From Gramella sp. MT6 (lineage in GTDB: Bacteria > Bacteroidota > Bacteroidia > Flavobacteriales > Flavobacteriaceae): a DNA stretch of 64,000 bases. A program made the translations under genes and the position numbers. Under the pieces are notes generated by a model. It made no database searches. It saw only the letters and a program-made list of their open reading frames with translations, and was not told the origin of the DNA. Positions 47,886 to 57,465 of the stretch are shown piece after piece; position 1 is the first letter of the stretch, and every line of letters starts with the position of its first letter. Location: contig NZ_CP048410.1 in the NCBI RefSeq assembly GCF_019357415.1, positions 372,001-436,000 of the forward strand, written 5' to 3'.

Positions 47886-48482
47886 ATGGCTAGTGAAAAA
47901 GAAAAAATGCTTTCCCAAAAGCCATATATCGCATCAGATCCTGAACTTTCAAAAGAACGGATTCGCGCCCAGAAAGCCTGTTTCCAGATCAATTCTTTAA
48001 CTCCAGATTTAGTTGAGGAAAGAAATACCATTCTTAAAGATCTTCTAGGATCTTTCAAAGAAAACTTCTACTTCGAACCACCTTTTCATTGTGATTATGG
48101 CTACAATATTTCTATTGGCGAAAATTTTTATTCCAATTATAATTGCGTCATCCTGGATTGTGCTGAAGTTAAGATCGGCGACAATGTGATGCTGGCTCCT
48201 AATGTGAGTATTTTTACTGCGGGACATCCTATAGATGCTGAAAAAAGAAATCAGGGTTGGGAATATGCCATTCCCGTAGCTATTGGAAATAATGTCTGGA
48301 TAGGTGGAAATGTGGTAATTAATCCAGGTATCAAGATTGGCGATAATTGCGTTATTGGATCCGGAAGCGTGCTCACCAAAGATATCCCATCAAATGTTTT
48401 GGCCGCCGGTAATCCCTGCAAGGTGATCAGGGAGATCACCGAAGAAGACAAAAAGTATTATTTCAAAAATAGAAAGTTCTAA
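47886..48482 (+). CDS. Maltose/galactoside O-acetyltransferase-like enzyme (hexapeptide repeat)
   Basis: 198 residues. An N-terminal Maa domain (MLSQKPYIASDPELSKERIR) is followed by a left-handed beta-helix of hexapeptide repeats with active-site His in FTAGHPID and the C-terminal VWIGGNVVINPGIKIGDNC, VIGSGSVLTKDIP, and AAGNPCKVIREI. It transfers acetyl from acetyl-CoA to a sugar or similar hydroxyl group. Paired with the GH3-like gene, so its acceptor may be linked to that enzyme's product (inference). Confidence 0.93.
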   Translation: MASEKEKMLSQKPYIASDPELSKERIRAQKACFQINSLTPDLVEERNTILKDLLGSFKENFYFEPPFHCDYGYNISIGENFYSNYNCVILDCAEVKIGDNVMLAPNVSIFTAGHPIDAEKRNQGWEYAIPVAIGNNVWIGGNVVINPGIKIGDNCVIGSGSVLTKDIPSNVLAAGNPCKVIREITEEDKKYYFKNRKF

Positions 48483-48491
48483 AAAAGAAAA

Positions 48492-48517
48492 ATCCGGAAA
48501 ACTGAAGTCTTCCGGAT
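48492..48517 (-). terminator. Rho-independent terminator of hemL
   Basis: Stem ATCCGGAA/TTCCGGAT with a 10-nt loop; the minus strand continues TTTTCTTTTTT. It lies 24 nt past the hemL stop and may also serve the convergent acetyltransferase gene. Confidence 0.8.
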
Positions 48518-48540
48518 CTATTATATTTCAGCAATATTAC

Positions 48541-49830
48541 TTAGAAGTTTTTGGTAACCTTATCTACCGCTTCGATTGTTTTATCAAGATCTTCATAAGA
48601 GAGCGCGTCACTTATAAACCAGGTTTCAAAGGCACTCGGTGCAATGTAAATTCCATTCTCCAGCATTCCGTGGAAGAATTTATTGAAAAGGCCAAGATTA
48701 GCTGACTTCGCCGCCGAATCGAAATCGGTTACCGGTTCTTTTCCAAAATGAACCGAGATCATAGATCCTTCCCTGTTGATGGTATAATCAACATTATTTT
48801 GACTCAGGACCTTGTCCATACCTTTATGAAGGTATTCGGTCTTTTTATCGATACTTTCAAAGATCTCTCTTTTGCTGTCTAATTCGGTAAGCATTGCTAA
48901 TCCCGCAGCCATAGCCAATGGATTCCCGCTAAGCGTTCCTGCCTGGTAAACCGGTCCAACCGGAGCCAGATAATCCATGATCTCATTACGAGCGGCAAAG
49001 GCACCTACCGGTAAGCCGCCACCAATCACTTTTCCAAAGCAAAGAATATCTGCCTTCACTCCCGCTCTTTCCTGAACTCCTCCCGGAGCCAGTCTAAATC
49101 CGGTCATGACCTCATCAAAAACCAGAAGTATTCCAGTTTCATCACAGATCTCGCGAAGTCCTTCTAAAAATCCTTCTGCAGGAGGGATACATCCCATATT
49201 ACCAGCAACAGGTTCAATAATGATACAGGCGATCTCGTCTTTATTCGCCTCTACCAGTTCCTTTACATTTTCAAGATCGTTATACTTTGCCAGCAAGGTA
49301 TCCTTGGCTGTTCCCTGGGTTACTCCTGGGCTATTTGGCGTTCCAAAAGTTACCGCTCCACTACCGGCCTGGATAAGGAAAGAATCACTATGACCATGAT
49401 AACAACCGGCAAATTTGATAATCTTTTCCTTTCCGGTAAATCCGCGGGCTAGACGAACCGCACTCATACAGGCTTCAGTCCCGGAATTCACCATTCTTAT
49501 CTTATCGATATTCGGAACCATTTTTACCGCCAGCTCGGCGATCTTGGTTTCGATCTCTGTGGGTGTTCCAAAAGAAGTTCCTTTTTTAGCCTTTTCTATA
49601 ACCGCATCAAGAACTGGCTTATGAGCGTGACCTAGAATAAGTGGCCCCCACGAATTGATGTAGTCTATCAATTTATTTCCATCTTCATCATACAGATAGG
49701 CACCTTCAGCTCTTTCAATAAAGACTGGCTCACCACCAACCGCTTTAAAAGCCCTCACGGGAGAATTCACCCCGCCTGGGATTACTTTTTGTGCCTCTGC
49801 AAATAATTCGCTACTTCTCTTATAAATCAT
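48541..49830 (-). CDS. hemL: Glutamate-1-semialdehyde 2,1-aminomutase
   Basis: 429 residues, standard length. Clear family motifs: [54 protein letters not shown], and the PLP lysine in [15 protein letters not shown]. It converts glutamate-1-semialdehyde to 5-aminolevulinate in the C5 route to heme, in the cytoplasm. Other heme genes are not adjacent. It has its own terminator and stands as a single unit. Confidence 0.97.
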   Translation of the reverse strand: MIYKRSSELFAEAQKVIPGGVNSPVRAFKAVGGEPVFIERAEGAYLYDEDGNKLIDYINSWGPLILGHAHKPVLDAVIEKAKKGTSFGTPTEIETKIAELAVKMVPNIDKIRMVNSGTEACMSAVRLARGFTGKEKIIKFAGCYHGHSDSFLIQAGSGAVTFGTPNSPGVTQGTAKDTLLAKYNDLENVKELVEANKDEIACIIIEPVAGNMGCIPPAEGFLEGLREICDETGILLVFDEVMTGFRLAPGGVQERAGVKADILCFGKVIGGGLPVGAFAARNEIMDYLAPVGPVYQAGTLSGNPLAMAAGLAMLTELDSKREIFESIDKKTEYLHKGMDKVLSQNNVDYTINREGSMISVHFGKEPVTDFDSAAKSANLGLFNKFFHGMLENGIYIAPSAFETWFISDALSYEDLDKTIEAVDKVTKNF

Positions 49831-49853
49831 AAATTACTTTTTCACTTTTTCTT

Positions 49854-49921
49854 ACCCTTTCCAGAAGCTTCCGGAGTTTCAGGGTAATTAATATTCTTAG
49901 ATTCTGAAATATTTTCAGAAT
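49854..49921. repeat. Repeat B-like copy with terminal 9-bp hairpin
   Basis: ACCCT...GGAGTTTCAGGGT at 49854-49885 resembles 43801-43832, with inverted ends ACCCT/AGGGT. It is followed by a perfect hairpin ATTCTGAAA-TAT-TTTCAGAAT (49901-49921), which lies 12 nt past the glucosaminidase stop and may end that transcript. Confidence 0.55.
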
Positions 49922-49933
49922 GACAAAACATTT

Positions 49934-50743
49934 TTATTTCACACTTAAGATCTGGCCAATAGAAATTGTATTTCCGTTAAGGCCATTCATTCTTCTAATT
50001 TCCTCTACCGAGGTATTGTATCTTTTTGAAATAGAATACAGCGTATCACCTTTTTTCACCACATGAGTTTCTGAACTTTCCTGTGGCTTAACAGTAAATG
50101 CCGGCGAAGGACGTTTGGTGATATCTGAATCAAATTTGTACAATTCATATCTTTCAATAAGATCTATCAGTTTATCGGGATATCTGCGATCTGTGGCATA
50201 CCCAGCCTTTCTAAGTCCTTTCGCCCAGCCTTTATAATCATCGACATCCAGCTCAAACAGCTCTGCATATCTTCCACGGCCAGAAAGAAACAAGGAATGG
50301 TCTCTATAGGAATATTTTGCGTGTTTATATTTTCTGAAACATTCGCCACGGCGGTCATCATCATGATATACTTTTTCACCATCCCAATCATGGCATTTTA
50401 TCCCGAAATGATTGTTCGCTCTCCTGGTAAGTTCTCCATTTCCCGCTCCAGATTCCAGAATTCCCTGCGCCAGCGTTATACTTGCAGGAATTTTATAAAG
50501 TCTCATTTCTTCCTGAGCAATAGGAGCATAATCCCTGATATAATCCTCTACCCGGTAATGGTAGGAATTACGTGGCATCTCTTCTTTTACATCATCTACT
50601 ACTTCCGCGGGAGTTTCACGATTCTCTTCTCCCCGATTATTTATTTCTACGTCATCTTTTCTGGTTACTACCTTCTTTTTACTTCCACAGGAAGCAGCAA
50701 AAACGATGAGCATTAAAAATGATACAAAACGAACGATCTTCAT
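49934..50743 (-). CDS. Lipoprotein glucosaminidase (GH73) with C-terminal LysM
   Basis: 269 residues from the ATG at 50743. The signal ends in a lipobox (FAASC), so the protein is membrane anchored. Residues about 70-205 form a mannosyl-glycoprotein endo-beta-N-acetylglucosaminidase-type domain with SITLAQGILESGAGNGEL (catalytic Glu) and NNHFGIKCHDWDGEKVY. The C-terminal LysM is HVVKKGDTLYSISKRYN. It cuts peptidoglycan glycan strands and binds the wall with LysM. It begins immediately after the stop of the ACC deaminase-like gene (one base between), so the two are co-transcribed. Confidence 0.92.
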   Translation of the reverse strand: MKIVRFVSFLMLIVFAASCGSKKKVVTRKDDVEINNRGEENRETPAEVVDDVKEEMPRNSYHYRVEDYIRDYAPIAQEEMRLYKIPASITLAQGILESGAGNGELTRRANNHFGIKCHDWDGEKVYHDDDRRGECFRKYKHAKYSYRDHSLFLSGRGRYAELFELDVDDYKGWAKGLRKAGYATDRRYPDKLIDLIERYELYKFDSDITKRPSPAFTVKPQESSETHVVKKGDTLYSISKRYNTSVEEIRRMNGLNGNTISIGQILSVK

Positions 50744-50744
50744 A

Positions 50745-51677
50745 TTATCTCGCAATTTGGGGCAGTCCTTTTTTCTTTAACAACCGGTTCATTCCTTCTA
50801 TTCCCTGCAAGCCTCCGGTATGGATTGCCAGGATCTTCGAATTATCAGGAAAATATCCCTGTTTTACGAGGTCAAAAATACCAAAAACTAATTTTCCTGT
50901 ATAGACAGGGTCCAGAATGATTTTATATTTTTCACTGAAATCATTCATAAAATCTATGAGCTCCCTGTTTACCTTAGCATAACCACCAAAATGATAGTTT
51001 AGTATCATTTCCCAGTTTTGCTTATTTACCAGTTCCGAAACTTCCGTTATTAAATAATCTGACTTTAAAGCTGAAAAGCCCAAAACCTTTTGATCTGGCC
51101 TGGAAGAATTGATGAGCCCGGCCAGGGTGCCTCCGGTTCCCACCGAAGAACATATAAAATTGAAATCGCTCTCCTTGTCTGTGAGTATCTCTTCACAGCC
51201 TTTGATGGCAAATTCATTGGTTCCGCCCTCGGGAACCAGGTAAAAATCACCAAACTGCCCTTTTAATTTTTGAATAAATTCAGGATCTTCATTTTCCCGG
51301 TAGGCCTCCCTGCTTACAAAATGAAACTTCATTCCGCAGTCGTCAGCATATCTTAAAGTTGGACTAAGTTTATCTTTTGAAAGATCTGCAAGTTCATCTC
51401 CCCGGATTACGCCTATTGTTTCAAAACCGAAAATTTTACCGGCAGCAGCAGTAGCTGCAATATGATTAGAAAAGGCACCTCCAAAGGTTAATAGCCTTGA
51501 ATGCTTAAATTCCCTCGCCTTTGCAATATTGTATTTTAATTTCCTGAATTTGTTTCCACAGACCTCTTCATGCAAAAGATCTTCTCTTTTGATCCAAAAC
51601 TGAATCCCACCCGGGAATTCGGTAATAAATTCATTTGGAATTGTTCGAGCAAGCTCGCTTTCAAAAAAGTCCTGCAT
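50745..51677 (-). CDS. ACC deaminase / D-cysteine desulfhydrase-like PLP enzyme
   Basis: 310 residues of the fold type II PLP family. Motifs: KREDLLHEEVCGNKFRKLKY with PLP lysine K43, LTFGGAFSNHIAATAAAG, VPEGGTNEFAIKG and SSVGTGGTLAGL. The family includes 1-aminocyclopropane-1-carboxylate deaminase and D-cysteine desulfhydrase; which substrate applies here cannot be told from sequence. Upstream neighbour in the transcript of the glucosaminidase gene. Confidence 0.88.
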   Translation of the reverse strand: MQDFFESELARTIPNEFITEFPGGIQFWIKREDLLHEEVCGNKFRKLKYNIAKAREFKHSRLLTFGGAFSNHIAATAAAGKIFGFETIGVIRGDELADLSKDKLSPTLRYADDCGMKFHFVSREAYRENEDPEFIQKLKGQFGDFYLVPEGGTNEFAIKGCEEILTDKESDFNFICSSVGTGGTLAGLINSSRPDQKVLGFSALKSDYLITEVSELVNKQNWEMILNYHFGGYAKVNRELIDFMNDFSEKYKIILDPVYTGKLVFGIFDLVKQGYFPDNSKILAIHTGGLQGIEGMNRLLKKKGLPQIAR

Positions 51678-51772
51678 ACTGCAAAAATACCTCTTGGGAT
51701 TCAGAATACAATCACTAACTAAAATAATATGGGAGTCAGGCTGAACTTGCTGCAGCTTTTAAAAAGATCATC

Positions 51773-52099
51773 TTAGAGAAAATTCCGGAACGCCCAGAAT
51801 GAGCGGTTCTTCAAATAATTGAGATCGTTCTCCCGGCGGTAAGCTTCCCGTTCAAAACTTATATTTCTGTAGGCAAGCATTCCGTCTTTACAATCCAGGT
51901 ATCTCACAAAGAATTCAATCGCGTACCAAACATAAAAAAAGAGAATGAGCATTTCCAGTTGCTGCCGTAAATGTATCTTTTCATGATTTATAAAGAACAC
52001 ATCCTGTTTCAAATGCCTGTTCTGCAGGATCACAAAAGGCCAGAGACTTATACCCTTAAACCTCCCGCTAAGCAGCCATTTGTTGACGATCAAAATCAT
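51773..52099 (-). CDS. Small membrane-associated protein with HExxH motif
   Basis: 108 residues. INHEKIHLRQQLEM contains HExxH, the zinc-metalloprotease motif, followed by a hydrophobic helix (LILFFYVWYAIEFFV) and AYRNISFEREAYRREND, whose Glu could be the third ligand. The arrangement is like a minimal M56/M48-type peptidase, but the protein is very small, so catalysis is uncertain. It is divergent from the DUF5522 gene with only a 32-nt spacer. Confidence 0.62.
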   Translation of the reverse strand: MILIVNKWLLSGRFKGISLWPFVILQNRHLKQDVFFINHEKIHLRQQLEMLILFFYVWYAIEFFVRYLDCKDGMLAYRNISFEREAYRRENDLNYLKNRSFWAFRNFL

Positions 52100-52131
52100 G
52101 CTTTCAAGATAAGAAATTGTATTTTAGCCCC

Positions 52132-52302
52132 ATGAATTTTCAGAAAAAAAGAATCCCGTTAGAGGATGGAGACTATTACCTGACTCCTGAAGGCTACCGT
52201 TGTTTTACTGAACAATATCATCTTAAAAGAGGTTATTGCTGTGAAAGCGGCTGCAGACATTGCCCCTACGGATACAACAAGAAAACCAACTCTCAAGAAT
52301 AA
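52132..52302 (+). CDS. DUF5522 small Cys-rich protein
   Basis: 56 residues from the ATG at 52132. YYLTPEGYRCFTEQYHLKRG is followed by CCESGCRHCPYGY, the conserved DUF5522 Cys cluster that probably binds zinc or iron. Function unknown. A TATTTTAG box (52120-52127) ends 4 nt before the ATG, suggesting a very short leader. It is 6 nt ahead of hutU and likely co-transcribed. Confidence 0.85.
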   Translation: MNFQKKRIPLEDGDYYLTPEGYRCFTEQYHLKRGYCCESGCRHCPYGYNKKTNSQE

Positions 52303-52308
52303 AGACTA

Positions 52309-54297
52309 ATGAATTTTAAGGATCAGATACTTGAAGGAATCCCAGATGAGCTACCGGCTAAAAAACCTTATGATGAATCTTTAAATCACGCTCCAAAGCG
52401 CAAAGATATTCTGGACAGGGAAGAAAAGAAACTCGCCCTGGAGAATGCTTTGAGATATTTCGACAAAAAACATCACAAAACCCTGCTTCCGGAATTTAAG
52501 GAAGAACTGGAAAAATATGGCAGGATCTATATGTACCGCTTAAAGCCGGATTATGATTTTTATGCCAGGCCTATTGACGAATATCCAGGGAAAAGCGTTC
52601 AGGCGAATGGAATCATGTTAATGATCCAGAATAACCTGGATCCTGAAGTGGCCCAGCACCCTGAAGAATTGATCACTTATGGCGGTAACGGAGCCGTTTT
52701 TCAAAACTGGGCACAGTATAGATTGTGCATGCAATACCTGGCAGAGATGGATGATAACCAGACCCTTGTGATGTATTCTGGACATCCCATGGGACTTTTC
52801 CCGTCGCATCCAAATGCGCCAAGAGTTGTGGTAACCAATGGTATGATGATCCCTAATTATTCAAAGCCAGATGACTGGGAGAAATTCAACGCGCTTGGAG
52901 TAACCCAGTATGGCCAGATGACCGCCGGCAGCTATATGTATATAGGTCCGCAAGGAATTGTTCATGGAACCACGATCACGGTTTTGAATGCCGGTAGAAA
53001 GATCGCCAAGGACGGTGAAGACCTGGCAGGGAAGCTATTCGTGACCTCAGGGCTTGGTGGCATGAGTGGTGCTCAGCCTAAAGCAGGAAATATTGCCGGG
53101 TGTATCACGATCTGCGCAGAAGTGAATCCCAAGGCTACCCAAACCAGGCATAAACAAGGCTGGGTAGATGAGGTTATCGATAATGTGGAAGCTCTTGCCA
53201 AGAGAGTCAAGAAAGCAAAAGCAGGTAAGGAAGTTGTCTCTATTGCCTTCCAGGGTAATGTGGTCGAAGTATGGGAATACTTCGCTGAAAATGATATCTA
53301 CATAGACCTGGGAAGCGACCAGACTTCGCTTCATAACCCATGGGCCGGAGGTTATTACCCGGTTGAACTGAGTTTTGAAGAAGCAAATGAAATGATGGCT
53401 TCCAATCCTGAAAAGTTCAGGGAGAAAGTACAGGAAAGTTTAAGAAGACAGGCGAGCGCAATAAATAAGCATACGGCTAAAGGAACTTATTTCTTTGATT
53501 ACGGAAATGCCTTTTTACTGGAGGCTTCCCGGGCAGGTGCAGATATTATGAGCGAAGATGGCAAGGGCTTCAGATATCCTAGCTATGTTCAGGATATCAT
53601 GGGACCAATGTGTTTTGATTATGGATTCGGCCCCTTTAGATGGGTTTGTGCATCAGGCAAAGACGAAGATCTCCAGAAAACCGATGAGATCGCGACAAAG
53701 GTTCTCTATGAACTAAAGAAAAATTCACCGGCTGAGATTCAGCAGCAAATGCAGGATAATATTCAGTGGATCAAAGGTGCCCGGGAGAATAAACTGGTTG
53801 TTGGCTCCAAAGCGAGGATTTTATATGCCGATGCTGAAGGAAGGATCGCTATTGCCAAAGCATTTAACGACGCCATTGGTCGCAGGGAGATCGGTCCGGT
53901 GGTGCTGGGGCGTGATCATCACGATGTTTCGGGAACCGATTCACCTTACCGTGAAACCTCTAATATTTATGACGGATCCAGGTTCACGGCAGATATGGCT
54001 ATCCAGAACGTTATAGGCGATAGTTTTCGCGGAGCGACCTGGGTAAGTATCCATAATGGCGGTGGCGTTGGCTGGGGAGAGGTTATTAACGGCGGATTCG
54101 GCATGATTCTTGAAGGTGATAAAGCATCAGAAGACCGTTTAAAATCTATGTTGTTCTGGGATGTAAATAACGGAATAGCTCGTAGATCCTGGGCAAGGAA
54201 TAAGGAAGCCATATTCGCTGCGAAGCGCGCGATGGATATGAATCCACAATTAAAAGTGACGATTCCTAATCTGGTAGACCCGGGTCTTTTGGATTAA
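52309..54297 (+). CDS. hutU: Urocanate hydratase
   Basis: 662 residues, the longer form of the enzyme. Signs of the family: ITYGGNGAVFQNWAQYRL, MYSGHPMGLFPS, the NAD-binding GGMSGAQPKA, DQTSLHNPWAGGYYP and the active-site Cys in FGPFRWVCASGKDEDL. It adds water to urocanate to give imidazolone propionate in histidine degradation. The other hut genes are not in this window. Preceded by the DUF5522 gene by 6 nt, an odd but close pairing. Confidence 0.96.
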   Translation: MNFKDQILEGIPDELPAKKPYDESLNHAPKRKDILDREEKKLALENALRYFDKKHHKTLLPEFKEELEKYGRIYMYRLKPDYDFYARPIDEYPGKSVQANGIMLMIQNNLDPEVAQHPEELITYGGNGAVFQNWAQYRLCMQYLAEMDDNQTLVMYSGHPMGLFPSHPNAPRVVVTNGMMIPNYSKPDDWEKFNALGVTQYGQMTAGSYMYIGPQGIVHGTTITVLNAGRKIAKDGEDLAGKLFVTSGLGGMSGAQPKAGNIAGCITICAEVNPKATQTRHKQGWVDEVIDNVEALAKRVKKAKAGKEVVSIAFQGNVVEVWEYFAENDIYIDLGSDQTSLHNPWAGGYYPVELSFEEANEMMASNPEKFREKVQESLRRQASAINKHTAKGTYFFDYGNAFLLEASRAGADIMSEDGKGFRYPSYVQDIMGPMCFDYGFGPFRWVCASGKDEDLQKTDEIATKVLYELKKNSPAEIQQQMQDNIQWIKGARENKLVVGSKARILYADAEGRIAIAKAFNDAIGRREIGPVVLGRDHHDVSGTDSPYRETSNIYDGSRFTADMAIQNVIGDSFRGATWVSIHNGGGVGWGEVINGGFGMILEGDKASEDRLKSMLFWDVNNGIARRSWARNKEAIFAAKRAMDMNPQLKVTIPNLVDPGLLD

Positions 54298-54324
54298 AAT
54301 TTATATAAATTTAAAATCTAACCT

Positions 54325-54867
54325 ATGAAATTTCTAAGATTTACTCCTGTTCTACTGTTATTCGCGGTAGTATTAACTTCATGTAGCAGTGTAAAGGTTG
54401 CTTCAGATTATGATCGTGAAGCTAATTTCTCGAATTATGGAACATACGCTTTCTTTAAGCCGGGTATTGATAAAGCTGAAATCTCTGATCTTGATAAGAA
54501 AAGAATTTTAAGAGCTATTGAAACTGAAATGGAGAAAAAAGGATTTACTAAATCTGAAGATCCTGATCTTCTCGTAAGTATTTTCACAAAGACCAATGAG
54601 AACATAAACATATATAATAATACTTACCCTTACTGGGGTTATGGCTGGGGATGGAACCCATGGTACTGGGGAAGCGGATTTAATACAGTGAGCAGTACCA
54701 GTGAAGGAACCCTTTATATAGACCTTATAGATTCTGAAGGTAAAGAACTTGTTTGGCAGGGAATGGGAACTGCTGCTCTTGCCCGCGAGGTCAATAAAAA
54801 ACAGGAGCGTATCAATGAGATCGTAAGCAAGATCATGGAAAAATATCCTCCGGGAATGGAAAAATAA
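54325..54867 (+). CDS. DUF4136 lipoprotein
   Basis: 180 residues. Signal with lipobox (VVLTSC). DUF4136 pattern: SDYDREANFSNYGTYAFF, KKRILRAIETEMEKKGF, DLLVSIFTKTNEN, a Trp/Tyr/Gly-rich segment (YWGYGWGWNPWYWG) and a final GTLYIDLIDSEGKELVWQG. Envelope-located, function unknown. It ends with its own strong terminator. Confidence 0.92.
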   Translation: MKFLRFTPVLLLFAVVLTSCSSVKVASDYDREANFSNYGTYAFFKPGIDKAEISDLDKKRILRAIETEMEKKGFTKSEDPDLLVSIFTKTNENINIYNNTYPYWGYGWGWNPWYWGSGFNTVSSTSEGTLYIDLIDSEGKELVWQGMGTAALAREVNKKQERINEIVSKIMEKYPPGMEK

Positions 54868-54877
54868 AAATTAAAAG

Positions 54878-54904
54878 AAAGCCCCTGAATCAGGGGCTTT
54901 TTTA
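54878..54904 (+). terminator. Rho-independent terminator after the DUF4136 gene
   Basis: Stem AGCCCCTGA/TCAGGGGCT followed by TTTTTT on the plus strand, about 12 nt after the stop. Confidence 0.9.
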
Positions 54905-54985
54905 TACCAGGTCGTTAACTAATATCCTTCTGTTTCTCTGCCAAATTTTGTACTTTTAACGCAAACGTTTTAGTTAAAACAAACC

Positions 54986-56743
54986 ATGTTAGATAAAATT
55001 CAATCCAACGAGATTCTGGACAGGTTACCTGCCCATTTACAGCAATATATAAAGCCTCAAAATTATGAAGATTATACTCCTATTAATCAGGCAGTTTGGC
55101 GATATGTAATGCGTAAAAATGTGGATTACCTGAGCAAGGTAGCGCACGAATCTTACCTGGACGGATTGAAGAAAACCGGGATTTCGATAGACAGCATTCC
55201 CAACATGTATGGAATGAATCGTATCCTGGAAGAAATTGGCTGGGCTGCGGTTGCCGTAGATGGCTTTATTCCTCCAGCTGCATTTATGGAATTCCAGGCT
55301 TACAATGTTTTGGTAATCGCGAGCGATATAAGACAGTTAGAACATATAGAATATACTCCGGCTCCTGATATCATTCACGAAGGCGCCGGCCACGCCCCTA
55401 TTATCGCAAATCCTGAATATGCCGAATATCTAAGGCGCTTTGGAGAAATAGGCTGTAAGGCGATATCGAGTTCTCATGACTATGAGGTTTATGAGGCGAT
55501 TCGTGAACTTTCAATTTTAAAAGAGGCTGAAGACACCCCAAAGGAAAAGATCGAAGAGGTCGAAAAAAGAGTAGATGAGCTTCAGAATGCAGATGTTAAA
55601 CCAAGTGAAATGTCTCAGATAAGAAACCTGCACTGGTGGACTGTAGAATATGGACTAATTGGCACTGTAGAAGATCCAAAAATATATGGCGCCGGGCTTC
55701 TTTCTTCAATTGGAGAAAGCAAATCCTGTATGACCGATGTTGTAAAGAAATTTCCGTACACAATAGAAGCAGCCAAGAAAGAATTTGATATCACCAAACC
55801 TCAACCTCAGCTTTATGTAACCCCAGACTTTGCTCATTTAAGTCTCGTTCTGGAAGAGTTTGCTAATAAAATGGCATTAAGAAAAGGAGGACTGGAAGGA
55901 ATTCAAAAACTTATAGACTCCAAGAATCTGGGTACTATTGAATTTAGTACCGGAATTCAGGTTTCGGGTAATTTTTCCAATGTGATTGAACATGAAGGAA
56001 AACCTGTATATATCCAAACCAAAGGCGAGACTGCCCTTTCCTATCGCGAAAAGGAACTCGTGGGACATGGCGTTTCAACGCATCCTGAAGGCTTTGGCTC
56101 ACCTATTGGTTTATTAAAGGGTATCAACCTGGCTATAGAAGATATGAGTCCCAGGGATCTTAGAGCTTATGCGATATATGAGGGTGAAAAGGTAAGCCTG
56201 GAATTTGAAGGAGGTGTAAAAGTTGAAGGTGAGATCATCACCGGAACAAGGAATTTACAGGGTAAAATTATTATTATCAGCTTTAAGGATTGTACGGTTA
56301 CCTATAATGATGAAGTTCTATTTAAGCCTGAATGGGGTCGTTATGATATGGCAGTGGGTAAAGAGATAATTTCAGCTTTCGCAGGACCTGCAGATCATGA
56401 ATCTTTTGATCTTATTACTCATACTCCTTCTACAACTACCATTAAGAGCAAAAAAACACCTGATAGGGAAGAATTAGAATCGCTTTATAAGGCTATAAGA
56501 AATATCCGGAATGGAGAGAATACTAAATTCTCATTGAATGCAGCTTTTGACATCGTAAAAAAGCACCACCCAAAAGACTGGTTACTTTCCGTAGAGATCT
56601 ACGAACTGGCCTCCGAAAATGATCTAAAACTGGCCGAAGAGGTTAAAACAAGATTACAGGAGATCAAAAAGCAAAGACCGGAGGTAGCTCATTTAATTGA
56701 TGATGGTATAGAAATGACCGAATCGAGTATGGTTACTCCTTAG
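54986..56743 (+). CDS. Biopterin-type aromatic amino acid hydroxylase, long form
   Basis: 585 residues, against about 260-300 for typical bacterial phenylalanine hydroxylases. The N-terminal catalytic half has the iron-binding IIHEGAGHAPI (two His) and the third ligand Glu in HWWTVEYGLIG, plus LRRFGEIGC. The C-terminal half (about 330-585) is an extension of unknown role found in this Bacteroidota form. Predicted to hydroxylate phenylalanine (or another aromatic residue) with a tetrahydropterin. A TACTTTTA box lies at 54951-54958. Its stop overlaps the convergent DUF4230 gene by 4 nt. Confidence 0.9.
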   Translation: MLDKIQSNEILDRLPAHLQQYIKPQNYEDYTPINQAVWRYVMRKNVDYLSKVAHESYLDGLKKTGISIDSIPNMYGMNRILEEIGWAAVAVDGFIPPAAFMEFQAYNVLVIASDIRQLEHIEYTPAPDIIHEGAGHAPIIANPEYAEYLRRFGEIGCKAISSSHDYEVYEAIRELSILKEAEDTPKEKIEEVEKRVDELQNADVKPSEMSQIRNLHWWTVEYGLIGTVEDPKIYGAGLLSSIGESKSCMTDVVKKFPYTIEAAKKEFDITKPQPQLYVTPDFAHLSLVLEEFANKMALRKGGLEGIQKLIDSKNLGTIEFSTGIQVSGNFSNVIEHEGKPVYIQTKGETALSYREKELVGHGVSTHPEGFGSPIGLLKGINLAIEDMSPRDLRAYAIYEGEKVSLEFEGGVKVEGEIITGTRNLQGKIIIISFKDCTVTYNDEVLFKPEWGRYDMAVGKEIISAFAGPADHESFDLITHTPSTTTIKSKKTPDREELESLYKAIRNIRNGENTKFSLNAAFDIVKKHHPKDWLLSVEIYELASENDLKLAEEVKTRLQEIKKQRPEVAHLIDDGIEMTESSMVTP

Positions 56744-57354
56744 ATCTTGATACGCTCCAGGCTTTCTTCATTTTCAATGGCTTGATCTTGATATTCTAAA
56801 GTCCAGCCCATAGAACTTGTAAGGATGTATATTTTTTGAAGTTCGCTTACCAGCCTGTTCTTAGCATTAGACTTCAGGCTTGAATTTTCGATTTTAGTTT
56901 TTAAGCCCTTTTCTATTTTTGCTTTGATCTTATTGTAGTCTTCCGCTTCAAATTGATTCAGGTAATCCTGAGTCACATCGTAATATTTGATATTCGGATT
57001 AATACTTATTTCCTCTTCTGGAATATCTTTTATGATCACCCTTTTGCCTTCCTCATCGATCTCAATATCCAGTTTACTAAGGTCGTAAGCAATACTAACC
57101 TCTGCATTTACCACGATTAGTGCCTTCTTGCGGGCAGAAAATATATCTAAATAGAAGCTCTTAGAGTTTTTATAGGTAAAAACCTGGGAGAAAGTTCCTT
57201 CGGTCACCACGAGTTTCCCAACGTTCCTGATCTGTTCCTGAATAAGGGCGGTATTTTCCTCCAGGCTTTCTTTCTCATCGTTCTTCTGGTCCCAGTACAT
57301 AAATCCAAGAATTATGACTGCCACCATCAGGATGGATAATAGAATATTCTTCAT
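56740..57354 (-). CDS. DUF4230 membrane-anchored protein
   Basis: 204 residues. One N-terminal membrane anchor (about 4-20: ILLSILMVAVIILGFMYW), then the DUF4230 pattern: IRNVGKLVVTEGTFSQVFTY, ALIVVNAEVSIAYDLSKLDIEI, VIIKDIP and YDVTQDYLNQF. Function unknown, probably extracytoplasmic. It is convergent with the hydroxylase gene. Confidence 0.88.
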   Translation of the reverse strand: MKNILLSILMVAVIILGFMYWDQKNDEKESLEENTALIQEQIRNVGKLVVTEGTFSQVFTYKNSKSFYLDIFSARKKALIVVNAEVSIAYDLSKLDIEIDEEGKRVIIKDIPEEEISINPNIKYYDVTQDYLNQFEAEDYNKIKAKIEKGLKTKIENSSLKSNAKNRLVSELQKIYILTSSMGWTLEYQDQAIENEESLERIKI

Positions 57355-57430
57355 GAGTTGAAATTAGAAAAAAAAGAGGAGAGAGATAATAACTAAAAGC
57401 CAAAGAGAGTTAAATAATTCTTATAAAAAA

Positions 57431-57460
57431 ACTAAGGGGCGGCCCCACCCGTCCCTTAGT
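57431..57460 (-). terminator. Terminator hairpin with GC-rich loop
   Basis: Minus strand: ACTAAGGG, 14-nt GC-rich loop, CCCTTAGT, then seven T. The loop contains GGGG-CCG-CCCC, which could form an alternative stem. It lies nearly 200 nt past the GSCFA gene stop. Confidence 0.78.
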
Positions 57461-57465
57461 ATATT

